Of a stretch of DNA of 64,000 nucleotides, positions 23,591 to 35,405 are shown piece after piece. The stretch is from Piliocolobus tephrosceles (taxonomy: Eukaryota; Chordata; Mammalia; Primates; Cercopithecidae): positions 108,901,440 to 108,965,439 of the forward strand of contig NC_045441.1 of NCBI RefSeq assembly GCF_002776525.5. Direction: 5' to 3'. Below the pieces are notes generated by a model that worked only from the letters and a program-made list of their open reading frames with translations, was not told the origin of the DNA and ran no database searches. The position numbers were made by a program, and so were the translations under genes. Position 1 is the first letter of the stretch. Every line of letters starts with the position of its first letter.

Positions 23591-25707
23591 CATCATGACT
23601 TATAGCCTGTTTTCCCACTCTATGCCCCATTCTCTCCTTTCTGAGAACCACTGCCAGCCTCGCATCTGCCAAATAGTGTTGATACCATATAACCCTTTGC
23701 ACCTACCCATTCCCCTGTGTTCATAGCTCATTAGGTGTGGATATACTAAACCAGCCTAATCAGATATGCCCTCTTGGAAGTTTAGAATTGGAATAAAGAG
23801 GCTCTGGTTAATTCAGCACTTTAATAGAATGGCAGAGCTGTGAACTCAGGTGTTGTAATGGCCATTTACACAGAGAAGGGAAGAAAACAGCCTCCAGGGA
23901 AAAATAAAGCAAAGGAGCCAAGAAAAGCAGGGAAAAAGAGGCATTATGGTATGGGTGCTAAGGCCAAGGTCATGCCTCAAACCACAGGGTTGTGCCTATC
24001 CTTGACAGAAGTGCAAAGAAGGAGCTCATTTTTGGACACCCCACCTTTGATTTCTGAGCCCTTCCTTCCCACACTTTTTTGTTTTCATTTAGATGTTGCA
24101 TATATTCGTCATTTAGGACTTTCCAAGAATGATTTTCTAATAGCACCCCAATTTCTTTTTTGGAGGTTAATCAACCTCCAAAACCCACCACCATTTGTGT
24201 GTTGGTGACAGGGAATCCAGATGCCTCCAACCCATGTGGAAGCTGAAGCTGACAGAGGCCATGACTCCTCATCCCTGCTGAAGGCAGAGGATAGGCCCAC
24301 ACCTAAGCTCAGCCACTGATGCTCTCTGACTGGCCTTCGAGTCTTAAATAGCAGCATGCTATCCACACTGCTGCACTTTCCACATCTGGAAACTCGGGAT
24401 CACCCTAGGCTTCTGTGCATCTCCATACTTATCCCTCAGCCTTCCATTGATTTTCCAACACCAATAGACTTCTAATATGTCACACATGATTAAGTTAGCT
24501 GGAGTCCATTTCTGTGATAGGAATATTTTTAAAAATATATTGATATGTACTTTTCTTTCTCACGTTTCCTTGTATATGATGCCCTCTTACTTCAGCTAGT
24601 GGAGGCTTGGCCATTATTGTAAAGAGGCTAAGCATTAAAACAGCAGTGTAAGATAAAATGGTGTCCATGTTCAGTTTTTGATTTCCAAAATTAGACTTGT
24701 TTGAATCTCCAGTAAGATTCTTAAAAATGAGGCTTTGTTTAAAGAGATAAGTTTTTTCTAAGTCCCTTAAACTCCAATTTTTATATACAGATGTAGGCCT
24801 GATGGACTTTTGTCCTAGAGTTTTACTAGAAAATACTGTGTAGAGACAACAGATGATTTGACACAAGGGATATGCCCAATAATAAGAAGGAAGAAGAATA
24901 AATTATTTTGTCATGGAAGGTAGGCACAGGTCTCAGAGAAGAAGCAGTTAAACTGATGAGATGCCTGATCTGGAGCAGCCACACTGCCATCCCTGTGCCA
25001 CGGCCAAAGAGACAGAACAAATATTTTAAAATGCCCATAGAAAGCTGAAATTGATTAAATGAGAGGTTGATGCTCTGCTTCTCTGTCAACAGGCCAAAGA
25101 GCTGTAGAGATTACAAAGGAAGCATTTGATGATGTACCCAAGAGGGTGCCCCAGTCCTCCCATAGACTATGCAAGGCATACCAGAGACCCAGAAATGTCT
25201 GTGTGGCTCAGTGGGGAAATGTGGAGAGACCACCAAAACCTAGAGGGGACTCTGATTGGGAAAAGGAAGCTACACGGCCTAGGGACCTTACTCCTTGAGG
25301 CAACTGGCAAGAAGTGATACATTAGAAGTTAATGCCAGTGAAATATTCAACGAGGTTAGGTATAACCAGCCACATCTCAGAGGACACCAGTATAGCACCT
25401 TTGGGGACCAAACCAACCCCTCTATAGCAAAGAACATCAAGAAAGTAGAGGAGAGTGCCCTCAACTCCTGCCACATGAGGATGGATGCAACCTCCTCCTA
25501 CACATTGGAAAGAAGCACGAGGGAGGGACCAGCCTATGTTAGCAGGAGGCACGGCCAAAATAGGGCTCTAAATTGCTGAAAGTTATTTACTCACAAGAGA
25601 CTATCTTAACTTGGAAAAGTTGTTTACCCTGCTTTCACCTGGAATTGAAATTGTCTGCTAAATAAAATAAATGAAGTTATAAAATATGTTGCACATGCAG
25701 ACTATAA
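23591..25707. other. No gene seen; unassigned sequence with several mid-length open frames
   Basis: About 2.1 kb. Frames of 122 codons (+, 23840-24208), 123 codons (-, 24495-24866) and 94 codons (+, 25295-25579) exist, but overlapping frames of similar size are open on other strands and none resembles a family I know. An AATAAA hexamer near 25661 follows the last one. Confidence 0.4.
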
Positions 25708-25722
25708 AGAATACACTTAATT

Positions 25723-26032
25723 TTTTTTGTTTTGTTTTTTTTTTTTTTTTGACAAGAATTTTACTCTTGTCACCCAGGATGGAGTGCAGTGGCACAGTCT
25801 CAGCTCACTGCAACCTCCGTCTCCCGGGTTTAAGCGATTCTCCTGCCTTAGCCTCCTGAATAACGGGGATTACAGGCACCTACCACGATGCCAAGCCAAT
25901 TGTTGTATTTTTGGTAGAGACGGTGTTTCATCATGTTGTCCAGGCTGGTCTCAAACTCCTGTCCTCACGTGATCCACTCGCCATGGCCTCCCAAAGTGCT
26001 GGGATTACAGGCATGAGCCACTGCGCTAGGCC
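25723..26032 (-). repeat. AluS/J-like SINE, antisense, 15-bp target duplication
   Basis: It is a full-length antisense Alu behind a long T tract. 'agaatacacttaatt' occurs at 25708-25722 and 26033-26047. CpG sites are mostly decayed. Confidence 0.96.
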
Positions 26033-26095
26033 AGAATACACTTAATTCTTGATATAAACATAATTGAGTCCATAAGTAAGATAATAGACAAAATG

Positions 26096-26127
<32 letters not shown>

Positions 26128-26184
26128 GCGCGCACGTCCCCGTTTCCGTGTGTGCGCGCACACACGTACACGTTTCCGTGTGTG
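26096..26184. repeat. (TG)n/(CG)-rich alternating purine-pyrimidine tract with palindromes
   Basis: About 13 TG dinucleotides lead into 'cgtgtgcgcgcacg'. A second block, 26147-26166, is a perfect 20-bp palindrome centred on GCGCGC. The unit 'cgtttccgtgtgtg' occurs twice (from 26141 and 26171), so the region has partly duplicated. Such sequence is known to favour left-handed Z-DNA. Confidence 0.92.
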
Positions 26185-26185
26185 G

Positions 26186-26519
26186 CTTACAGGCAAATAT
26201 TAAAAAGCCAGTATCAAAGAAAAGATTACAGATGTAGATGGGTCCTTTCCTCTTTCCAAGGTTCCTACTTCTGCCCCTGCACCCGAAATTTTGTCTTCTC
26301 CATCTGCTCTCAGATCTTATTACCTCTATAACTTATTCTGATATATAAGTAGAGGAAAATGAACTGGGTCTAGAGTTTACGTTTAAAAAGAGAACAAAAG
26401 AAATACGGGTGCTAGCCTGTCTCATGTTCTCAACTATCTCAAGCCATATGCTCAAAGAGAAGAAAAACCTGAGGAAAGTATCAAAACACTTATAAAGCCT
26501 ATTGTCTAGTATATTCTGT
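26186..26519. other. No gene seen; unassigned
   Basis: About 0.33 kb with no recognisable feature. Confidence 0.5.
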
Positions 26520-26670
26520 TTTTTTGTTTTTTAAGTACTATGGATATATAATAGTTGTTCATATTTTGGGGATGCATGTGACATGCTGATACAAGCATAC
26601 AACATGTAATGATTAAATCAGGGTAATTGGGGTATTCCTCATCTGCAGCATTGATCTTTTCTTTGCTGCA
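26520..26670 (-). repeat. L1 3' UTR fragment (L1MA/L1PB-like), antisense
   Basis: 'tttaagtactatggatatat', 'gttgttcatattttggggat', 'gatacaagcatacaacatgt' and 'caatgattaaatcaggg'-type order match the antisense 3' UTR of this L1 group (observed text 'atgattaaatcagggtaatt'). Confidence 0.8.
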
Positions 26671-27652
26671 CCACATGTGCAGCATCCCCCTGGGTCTCTT
26701 CCATGTCAACCCTGTGGGAACCCAGGCAAGTGAGAATCAATGTAAACATGAAGTTCATGCTGCTTACTATGTCATGATAATGTCCCTTGTCTCTCAATCA
26801 GGAGCCTCATGTCTTCTTACCAGCCTCTGTGGAACTGTGGTAAGCTATTAAGTTAATTTGCAAGCAAGCGTAAAGTCTCAAATCCTTTGCATTTTCTTAT
26901 AACCAGCTCTTTCTAAGTGGAAGACACATGGATATCACTGTGAAAGTTCATGCTCTGTATAGCTCAAAATTTTGCCCAAGGGGAGGTTCCAGCATCATCT
27001 GATTAGTACATATTGCTGAGAAAATTCTAAAGAAAGAAAATATTAATAATAATATATTTCACTAACCCTCTTAGATATTAAGAAATGAATGAAAAGGTCT
27101 ATATTATTGACTATTAATCACTTGGAATCTCTGTTGTTAAACTGACAAGTAAACTGCATTGCCTAGAATATCGGCCATATTTTTAGCGATACTAATTAAA
27201 TTGTTTGAGATAGATCTGAAGACAGTAGAAGATCACCTGGGCCTAGCTTCCTTGAATTCTTCTTCTCTGAATTGCTATATCTTGGTAATTCTGAAATATG
27301 AGTTAGAAACAATCAAGCTCATACCTAACTGATACCATTATTCCAATTAATGTTTGTCCCAATGTATTTCTCAAAGACTTCACAAAAATGAAAATTCTAT
27401 TTTTTAAAGGGCCTAGCTCTTTTAAAAGGATATGTTTCATGGGATTCTATTTATCAACAAACATGTAGACTACTTCAACAAGACTTCAATGTGATTTCAT
27501 GTGTTTATTCTCCTGAGTCAGATGTGAACAATGTAATCCTAAAAGATTTCGGGGAATGGTGACATACATTTAATTCACACTTTAAGTGTGAATTAAGTCT
27601 AACAGAAGATAAGAGAATGTCATGCTCATGTGTGACAAAGATAAAACTATAT
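26671..27652. other. No gene seen; unassigned, with one 27-bp palindrome
   Basis: About 1 kb of unassigned sequence running up to the assembly gap. At 27570-27596 there is a perfect palindrome with 13-bp arms (TTAATTCACACTT) and a single central base. Confidence 0.5.
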
Positions 27653-27662
27653 NNNNNNNNNN
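27653..27662. other. Assembly gap of ten N
   Basis: Ten consecutive N bases separate 'aaaactatat' from 'caatggggtaac'. A round number suggests an arbitrary gap length. Confidence 0.99.
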
Positions 27663-28080
27663 CAATGGGGTAACATTAGCACTTTAACAAATAAATCCCA
27701 ACATTCCAATGGCTTAATACAATGGAATTTTATTTCTTACTAATGCACAGTCCAGCACAGGTGCTCATGGTCTGCTTCTGGGGCCAGTATGCATCTGTCT
27801 CATGCACTCATATAGAGACCCCAAGTTGATAGCTGTGATGTGTTCTCCAAAACATGGATGGCTTTAGAGGTTGCCATGGACATCAACATCCAACTGATGG
27901 AAGAGACAAGAGAAAGGATGCAAAAACCACACCAGCTGTTTAATTACCTTGGTCCAGAAGTGATAGATTCCACTACCTCTCACATTCTATTAGTGGAAAC
28001 TAGTCACATGGCCTCTCCTAACTGCTAGCAAGTATAGAAAAGTTGATTTTGGCTGGGCAGCCACAAGGCAAAGCTACTAA
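27663..28080 (-). repeat. Ancient interspersed repeat remnant, family not assigned
   Basis: 'cccaacattccaatggctta', 'cttggtccagaagtgataga', 'acattctattagtgga', 'tagtcacatggcctctccta' and 'ggctgggcagccacaagg' recur as a set in mammalian genomes as I remember them, probably an antisense LTR, but I cannot name it. The left end is lost in the gap. Confidence 0.35.
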
Positions 28081-30029
28081 GAAAGACATAGCATTAATTT
28101 TATCTTGTTAGCCATCTCTGCTATAAGCGTAAGTCAAATACAATTTGCATTTTTCTTAAGTCTTTGAGAAATACATTGGGACAACCTTAACTGGAATAAT
28201 CATATCGGGTATAAGCTTGATTGTTTCTAACTCATATTTCATAATTACCAAGATACGGCAATTAAAGGAAGAAGAAATAGGTTTAAAGACTGTGACATTC
28301 AGACTGTTATATTCAATACAGAAAAGATATTTGGTGATTTATTTCTCCCTTTTTCTTAAACGTACATTCTTCTGGGATTTAATAAAGTCACATTCTGATT
28401 TTTAAAAACAGTACTATTAATCTCACTATAGAGCTCTGAAAATAACAGAATTGTGCTGTTATATTACAGCAGTTATTGATTGTCCATTCTTTTCCAAAGA
28501 CACTGAGATCTATGGAAGAAATAAGCTTCATTATTTTTCATTTGTATTTAATAAATGTAGATGCAACAAAAGTTACATACTTCTTTATTATATATTTTGT
28601 CATACCTATTAAATGCCAGTTGTATAAGATGATACCTGATCCAAACACACCGCTTTATGTTATTAGGATTAAAATAATTAGTTAAAGCTTTAAGTTAAAT
28701 TACTTTTGAATTCGTTTATGACTAGGTACACATGAAAGAAACACTCTACATTGTCTACAACGGTAACTGCCAAGAAGAAGAGTATACTTTAGTAACAATT
28801 TGGCTAAGCACCTCAAATTCAAAGTAATTCCACTTTTAAACGCTAACACTCAAACCTGAAAGTTGTCTTTAAAAGCTTTATAAATTGTTTCTCCTGGGTG
28901 AGGGTTTTATGACTATGTGGTGGGTGGAAAGGGGAGGAAGGAAGAGGGACTGCCTCACTATAAGCTGATAACGAGGTTGCTAAAAATCACTCTTATCAAT
29001 GGTCTTTGTACTTAACTTGTTTAAATAAAAGAAAAAAATGTATGTGAGTCATCGTATTTTGTTCACTACAGCTTGGCAGGTCACCTTGTTCTAGCAGATA
29101 GAAACTGAATCAATATGGGAAGAGCCAGAACTTGGACAAGGTTCACCAAACACTCACACTGATGCCAGGTGGGCCAAGGAAAAGGGAATGCCCTGCCACT
29201 GAACTATTTAAAAATTATTATGTTCAGTTTAAGTCAAGTGTTTTGTGTTTTGAAGGAAGAGCTTTGAATTTCTAATAGAAAAAGAAAAGCAGAATATACC
29301 CAGAAACTCCTGATTAAATTTATGGTCCTCTACTAGTATTTTACCTTTAAAAGAATCAGACAGCATTCTAGAAAAGAGCCCTTTGGTCAATGCTTTCCTA
29401 TCTATAGTTTAATGAACCCTTCCATATATGCATATATTAAGCAAATTCAAATGACATTAAAAATAAGTTACATTTCCTATTCTAACCCCTGCCATTCATC
29501 CCACTTTCCCCTCATTGTCACACACTCCCATTTCCACTTCTGCACATGGGAAGAAAAGGTGAGTAAATGTCAGAATCAAGTGGAAAGATTAATCCTAGGC
29601 TGTTTCTTACATTGTTTTATTCTAAGTCAGAATACACTTTACAGGACATAGGCAAGCACTTGGAATATAGGACTCAGAACATAAGATGCTTCGTAGGACA
29701 GAGGCAAGCACAGCAATTACATGGAACTCCACATTTTTAAGGAAAGCTTTTCACTTTTCTTCCTCTTTTTGTTTCTCTTTACTTTTGCAGCTCCCTTCAA
29801 AAGCCCTTTCTGTGAGACACATTTTTAACTACCACATTGTTCAATTTTAACAAGAGTTCAGGGTGAGGAAGGTTATAGCTGAGGCATTTACAAGGATTTC
29901 CTGTTTGTAGTGACTGCTTTTTCCTCTTTGGTAATGTGTTTTTTACATTTTTAAAAAGCTGCCTGTATGTATTAATATTACTTAATCTCCATCACCTGAA
30001 GAAACCATATGAGGCAGGGAGAGGAAGAC
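28081..30029. other. No gene seen; mostly unassigned AT-rich sequence
   Basis: About 1.9 kb. The short stretch 29436-29510 resembles 30535-30605 ('aaattcaaatga', 'ttacatttcct') and may be a piece of the same old L1 3' UTR family. Nothing else is recognisable. Confidence 0.45.
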
Positions 30030-30165
30030 TGCTGGCTCTTTCTCTTTCTCAATGACCTGAGACACCTTAACCTTGCTTAACTTTTTCTAAAAAATGAAGA
30101 TAGTAATACATGCTCTGAATTGTCACAGAATTATTGTGAGGCTCAAATAAAATCTATGTGTATTA
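30030..30165 (+). repeat. MIR SINE fragment, sense
   Basis: 'ctcaatgacctgagacacct', 'ttctaaaaaatgaagatagt' and 'attattgtgaggctcaaata' follow the MIR core order. Confidence 0.6.
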
Positions 30166-30524
30166 TATTTAAGGAATAAATATGTAATAAACATCTTGAA
30201 GTGTTACTAGTCGATTATATCTGAGATACATTCACCAATATCCGAGGGGGAAAAGAGAGTTCCATACCCTGTGGGAAATGTGGTCCACTGACAATCTGTC
30301 CACACAATTAGAATACAAAATAGCACCCTATGCCTCAACTTTTTACAGTCAACAAAAGCATGAGGCATAAATAGTCCTGAAGGGATGTGAAGTCTGTTTG
30401 CTCTGCATGCAATTTGCATATGCTCCTCTGGAAAGTCACCAGGCAACCGAGTAATTGTACAGTGATGATGTGGTTAAAAAACCAACAGATGATCTACTTT
30501 TATTATTATTGTTACAAAATACAT

Positions 30525-30900
30525 ACAAGTATTTTTAAAATTCAAATGATATTAAAAGTTACATTTCCTGTCCTACTCCCTGTCACTTATACCATTTTCC
30601 AGTTTCTGTTTTCAGTGCTGGTGGTTTCCTTTTTGCTCTCCACTGTGACTGATACACATTTATACTTCTATTTTTTGATGACTCAAATTTCAATAGTATC
30701 TTGTCACCCCCAATACAAGATATTCAGTACACACACTGCTCCTCCGCCTCCTTCTCTCTCCAGATTTTCATTTTACGTGTGTATGAACATACAAACATGC
30801 TAACACACAGGCTCATACAATCTTTTAGCTCTTGTATAGGTTCCTGTATTCATTGTTCAGTAGTATACTAAGCCTCTACTTCTGATTTCCAATTTAGGCC
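30525..30900 (-). repeat. Possible old L1 3' UTR, antisense
   Basis: 'attttaaaattcaaatga' (observed 'tttttaaaattcaaatgata') and 'tacatttcctgtcctactcc', followed by 'cagtttctgttttcagt' and 'gtatgaacatacaaacatgc', resemble the antisense 3' UTR of old L1M. Divergence is high. Confidence 0.4.
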
Positions 30901-31399
30901 CTGCATGTTGTCCAACACTAGCCCTTCAGTGGGACTGTTTTACACTCAGGGCCGCTGCACTACTGCCTCCTTTGAGAACAGTGCCTCCTGGAGTTGAGCA
31001 GTGCACAGCCCTACAGATTAATGCAGGGGCCCTGATCATATTTGCATTTTGTTCCTGTATATGTTTAATCAATCTTTCGAATCTCATCTATAGATGATTA
31101 TTTCTGAGAAACAAACGGCATTTACAAAGTCAAATTTCAGTGAAGTTATTCATTCTATAAATGAATAGTACCTTTCTCTCCATACCCTTTAAAAAGTCTT
31201 CAAAAGTTTCTGAAATTTCACTAGGATAAGTTGGTGGATCTGTTTTTCACCCATTCAGTACTTTATGGGCTTTTTCAAATGGCAGATTTGTGTCTTTTTT
31301 AAAACTCTGAATAATTTTCTTCTATTACATCTTCGATCATTTTCATCCTTCTGTTTTCCCTATTCACTCTTTCTAGAACTTCTTTTTCCATTTATTGGT
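30901..31399. other. No gene seen; unassigned
   Basis: About 0.5 kb with no recognisable feature. Confidence 0.45.
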
Positions 31400-33088
31400 G
31401 ATAAATACATATACATAAATACTATCTTAACCACTTCTAAGTATGCAATTCAGGGGTATTAAATACATTCATAACGTTAATCCACATAACCATCATCCAT
31501 CTCCATAACTCTTCTCATCTTGTAAAACTGAAACTCTATACCCACTAAGCAATAATTCCCCATTCCTCCTCCCCCAAACCCCTACAAACTATTCTACTTC
31601 CTGTGATCATGATTTTGAATACTCTAAGTACTTCACATAAAAGGAATCATGCAGCATTTGTGTTTTAATTGGCTTATTTCACTTAGCATGTCCTCAGGGT
31701 TCATCCATGTTTTAGCACGAATCAGAATTTCCTTCTTTTTAAGGCTGCATAATAGTCCACTGTAGGTATACACCATATTTACTTATCCACACATCCACTG
31801 ATGGATACTTTAGTTGTTTCCATGGTTTAACTACTGTGGATAATGCTGCTATGGACATGAGTGTACAAATATCTCTTAGGGCTCTATCAATTATTTTGGG
31901 TATGTACTCAGAAGTGGAATTGCTGAATCATATAATGATTCTATTTTTAATTTTTTTAGGAACTGCCATACTGTTTTCCACAGTGTCTGTATCATATAAA
32001 TTCCCATTAATAGTGCAAAGGATTCAGTTTCTCCACATCCTCACCAATATTTGTTATTTTCTATTTTGTTTTGTCGATATTTGTCATTCTAATGAGTGTG
32101 AGGTGTTATCTCATGGTAGTTTTAATTTGCACTTCCCTAATGATTAGTGATGCTGAGCATCTGTTCACGTACTTATTGTCCATTTGGATATCTTCTTTGG
32201 AGAAATGTCTATTCAAGTACTTTGCTCATTTTTGAATCAGGTTGTCTGATTTTTTGCTGTGAGTTACAGAAGTTTATGTATATTCTAAATATTAATCTCT
32301 TATCAGATATATGACTTGAGAATATTTTCTCCCATTCTGTGGTTCACACTTTTTCTCCATTGCTGGTGTCTTTGTATGTACAAAATTAATTAATTTTCAT
32401 GAAGTCAATTTGTCTATTATTTCCTTTGTTGTCTGTGCCTTTGGTGTCAAGTCCAAGAAGTCATTGCCAAGTCCAGTGTCATAAAGCTTTTGCCCTTTGT
32501 TTTCTTCTGAGAGTTTTATTAGTTTAGATCTTACATTTAGGTCTTTGGTGCACTTGAAGTTAATTTTTGTATATAGTGTTGGGTAAGGGCCCAACTTCAT
32601 TCTTTTGCATGGGAATATTCAGTTTTCTAAGCATCATTGTTGAAAAGAGTGTTCTTTCTACATTGAATGGTCTTAGCACCTTGTCAAAAATCATTTGACC
32701 ACATGTGTTAGGGTTTATTTCTGGGTTCTGTATTCTATTCCATTAGCCCGTATGTCTGTCTTTATGCCAGTGCCATGCTGTATTGATTTTTGTAGCTTTG
32801 TTGTAAGTTTTGAAATATAAAACTGTGATTTTTCCAGCTTTGTTCTTCTTCAAGATTGTTTTGTCTATTTGAGGTCCCTTCAGATTCCATTTGAATATTT
32901 GGATGAGTTTTTCTATTTATGAAAAAATCATTGGAATTTTGAAAAACATTGCACTGAATTTTTACATTACTTAGGATTGTATTGACATCTTAACAATATG
33001 AAGTTTTCCAATCTATCCATGAACATGGGATGTGTTTTCATGCATTTATATATTCTTTAATTTCTTTCAGCAACATTTTATAGTTTAA

Positions 33089-33232
33089 GCTGGGTGTGGC
33101 AGCTCACACCTCTCATCCCAGCACTGTGGGAAAGCAAGGCAGAAGGACTGCTTGAGCTCAGGATTTCAAGCCCAGCCTGGGCAACATAGCAAGACCTCAT
33201 CCCTAGTAAAAAATAAATAAATAAATAAAGTG
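33089..33232 (+). repeat. Free Alu monomer (FLAM-type)
   Basis: A single left-arm-like unit ('gctgggtgtggcagctcaca' to 'caacatagcaagacctcat') with a (TAAA)n tail. 'ttatagtttaa' at 33078-33088 and 33233-33243 is an 11-bp target duplication, so the monomer inserted as such and is not a broken dimer. Confidence 0.88.
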
Positions 33233-34770
33233 TTATAGTTTAAACTGTATAACTGTACAAGTCTTTGTGTGCTTCGTTAATTTCTAAGTTTTAAATTAAT
33301 TTTGATGCTATTATAAAGTTGTTTTCATAATTTCATTTTCAGATTCTTAATTTTTAATGTATAGAAATGCAACTAATTTTTGCATGTTGACTTTGTATCC
33401 TGATGCTTTACTGAATTCATTTAGATGTTCTAACAGTCTTGTATGTGAGGTTAATCTTTAGGGTTTTCTACATATAAGATCATCTCATCTGCAAAGAGAT
33501 AAATTTACTTCTTCCTTCCAACTTGGATGCCTTTAATATTTTCTCTTCTTACCTAATGCTTTGGCTAGAACTTCCAGTACTATATTGAATAGAAGTGGTG
33601 AAAGGACATGCTAGTGTTCTGATCTCAGAGCAAAAGCTTTCAACCTTGCACCACTGAGTATAATGATTGCTTTGTTTAAATTATAGCTCTTATTATGCTG
33701 AGGTAGTTTTCTTCTATTCCTAATTGCTAAGTGTTTTTATCATAAAAGGGCATTGAAGTTAATCAAATGTTTTGTCTGCATCAATTGGGATAAGTATGTG
33801 TTTTTTTCTTCATTCCGTTAATGTGGTATAATGCATCAATTGATTTTCATGTGTTGAACCATCCTTAGATGCCAGGAATACATTTCACTTGGTTGCTATG
33901 TATATAATCCTTTCAATATGCTGCAGATTTTGGTTTGCTAGCATTTTTGCTGAGGATTTTTTAATCAATATTTACAATGGATATTGGTCTGCAGTTTTCT
34001 TTCCTTGTAGTCTCTTTGTCTGACTTTAATATCGGGTAAATGCTAGCCCCCTAAAATTAATTAAGAAGTGTTTCTTTTTCTTCAACAAAAAATGTTTGGG
34101 AAAGATTGCTATTATTTTTTCTTTAGATGTTTGGTAGAATTTGCCTGTGAAGCCATCAGGTCCAGATCTTTTTTTGCGGGGGGAGAGTTTGAATATTGAT
34201 TTAATATCCTCACGAGTTTCTATTCAGATTTTCTATTTCTTCATTTAGTCTTGGTAGGTTTCTTCTTCTTGTTCATTTCATGTAGGTTATCCAATTTTTC
34301 GTACTATAATTGTTCATAACACTTTTATAATCCTTTTTGTCTCTATAGAGTTGGTATTAATGTCCCCGCTTTCACTTCTGATTTTGGTAATTTGAGTCCT
34401 CTTACCTTTTTTCCTCAGTTCATCTAGCCAAATGTTTGTCAATTTTATTGATCTTTTTAAGTGATTAACATTTGACTTCATTGATTTTCACCATTGGTAT
34501 TCCATTCTCTATTTTGTTTATCTCTGCTCCAATCTATTTGTTCCTTATTTCTGATGGTTTGGGTTTTAATTTATTCTTTTTTTTCTAGTTAAGTTGTACA
34601 GTTAGGTTGTTGATTTGAGATTTTTCTTGTTTTATAGTGTAAGCATATATAACTACAAATTTTTCCCTCAGGATTGCTTTTGCTGTGTGCCCTAAATTTT
34701 GGTATGTTGTGTTTTCACTTTTATTGATCTCTATAAGTATTTTCTAATTTCCCTTGTGATTCTTCCTCTC

Positions 34771-35405
34771 AAAAATGAATAGAACTAGGCTGGGCATGGT
34801 AGCTCACACCTGTGGTGCCAACAATTTGGGAGGCCAAGAAGGGAGGATTACTTGAGGCCAGGACTTTGAGACCAGACTGGGCAAAAGACTGAGACCTTGA
34901 CTCTACAAAAAATAAACAAAATTAGCTGAGCATGGTGGCATGCACCTTTAGTCCCAGCTACTTGAGAGACTGAGGTGGAAGAATTGCTTGAGACCAAGAG
35001 GCTGAGGCTGCAGTGAGCCAAGATCATGCCACTGCATTCCAGGTTGGGCAACAGAGTCAGACTTTGTCTCCAAAAAATAAAATAAAAAATAATGGGTGGA
35101 ACAACCAGACAGAAAATAAGGAAACAGAGGATTTAAATAGCCCAATAAACCAACTAGATCTAATAGATAGACACACACAGAACATTCTACCCAACAACAT
35201 ACACATTCTTCTCAATTGTATCTGGGATGTTTTTCAGGATTCACTACATATTAGGCTACAAATTAAGTCTCAATAGACTTAAGAAGATAGATATGTGATT
35301 AAGTGTCTTCTGTGATCTCTAGAGCATGAAGTTAGAAATCAATAACAGAAATAAAACTGGAAAATTCCACAGAATTGTGGAAATTAAACAACACACTATT
35401 AATCA
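34771..35405 (+). repeat. L1 ORF2 segment in inverted orientation within the L1M, with AluJ inside
   Basis: The L1 text at 34772-34786 and 35087-35405 is sense ('ggaacaaccagacagaaaat', 'aaccaactagatctaataga', 'ggaaattaaacaacacacta'), whereas the L1 on both sides is antisense. The consensus interval missing from the antisense reading at this point is the interval present in sense. Confidence 0.85.
34788..35086 (+). repeat. AluJ-like SINE, sense
   Basis: It begins 'ggctgggcatggtagctcac' and has an AluJ-like left-arm end ('ccagactgggcaaaagact'). Flanks 'aaaatgaatagaac' and 'aaataatgggtggaac' look like diverged copies of one L1 target. Confidence 0.9.

Noticed and set aside
24495..24866. 123-codon minus-strand frame
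   Set aside because: It has no recognisable features and adjacent frames on the same strand overlap with unrelated translations.
34771..35405. Twin-priming as the cause of the L1 orientation change
   Set aside because: Twin-priming inverts the 5' end of an insertion, but here the original orientation resumes beyond the inverted block.
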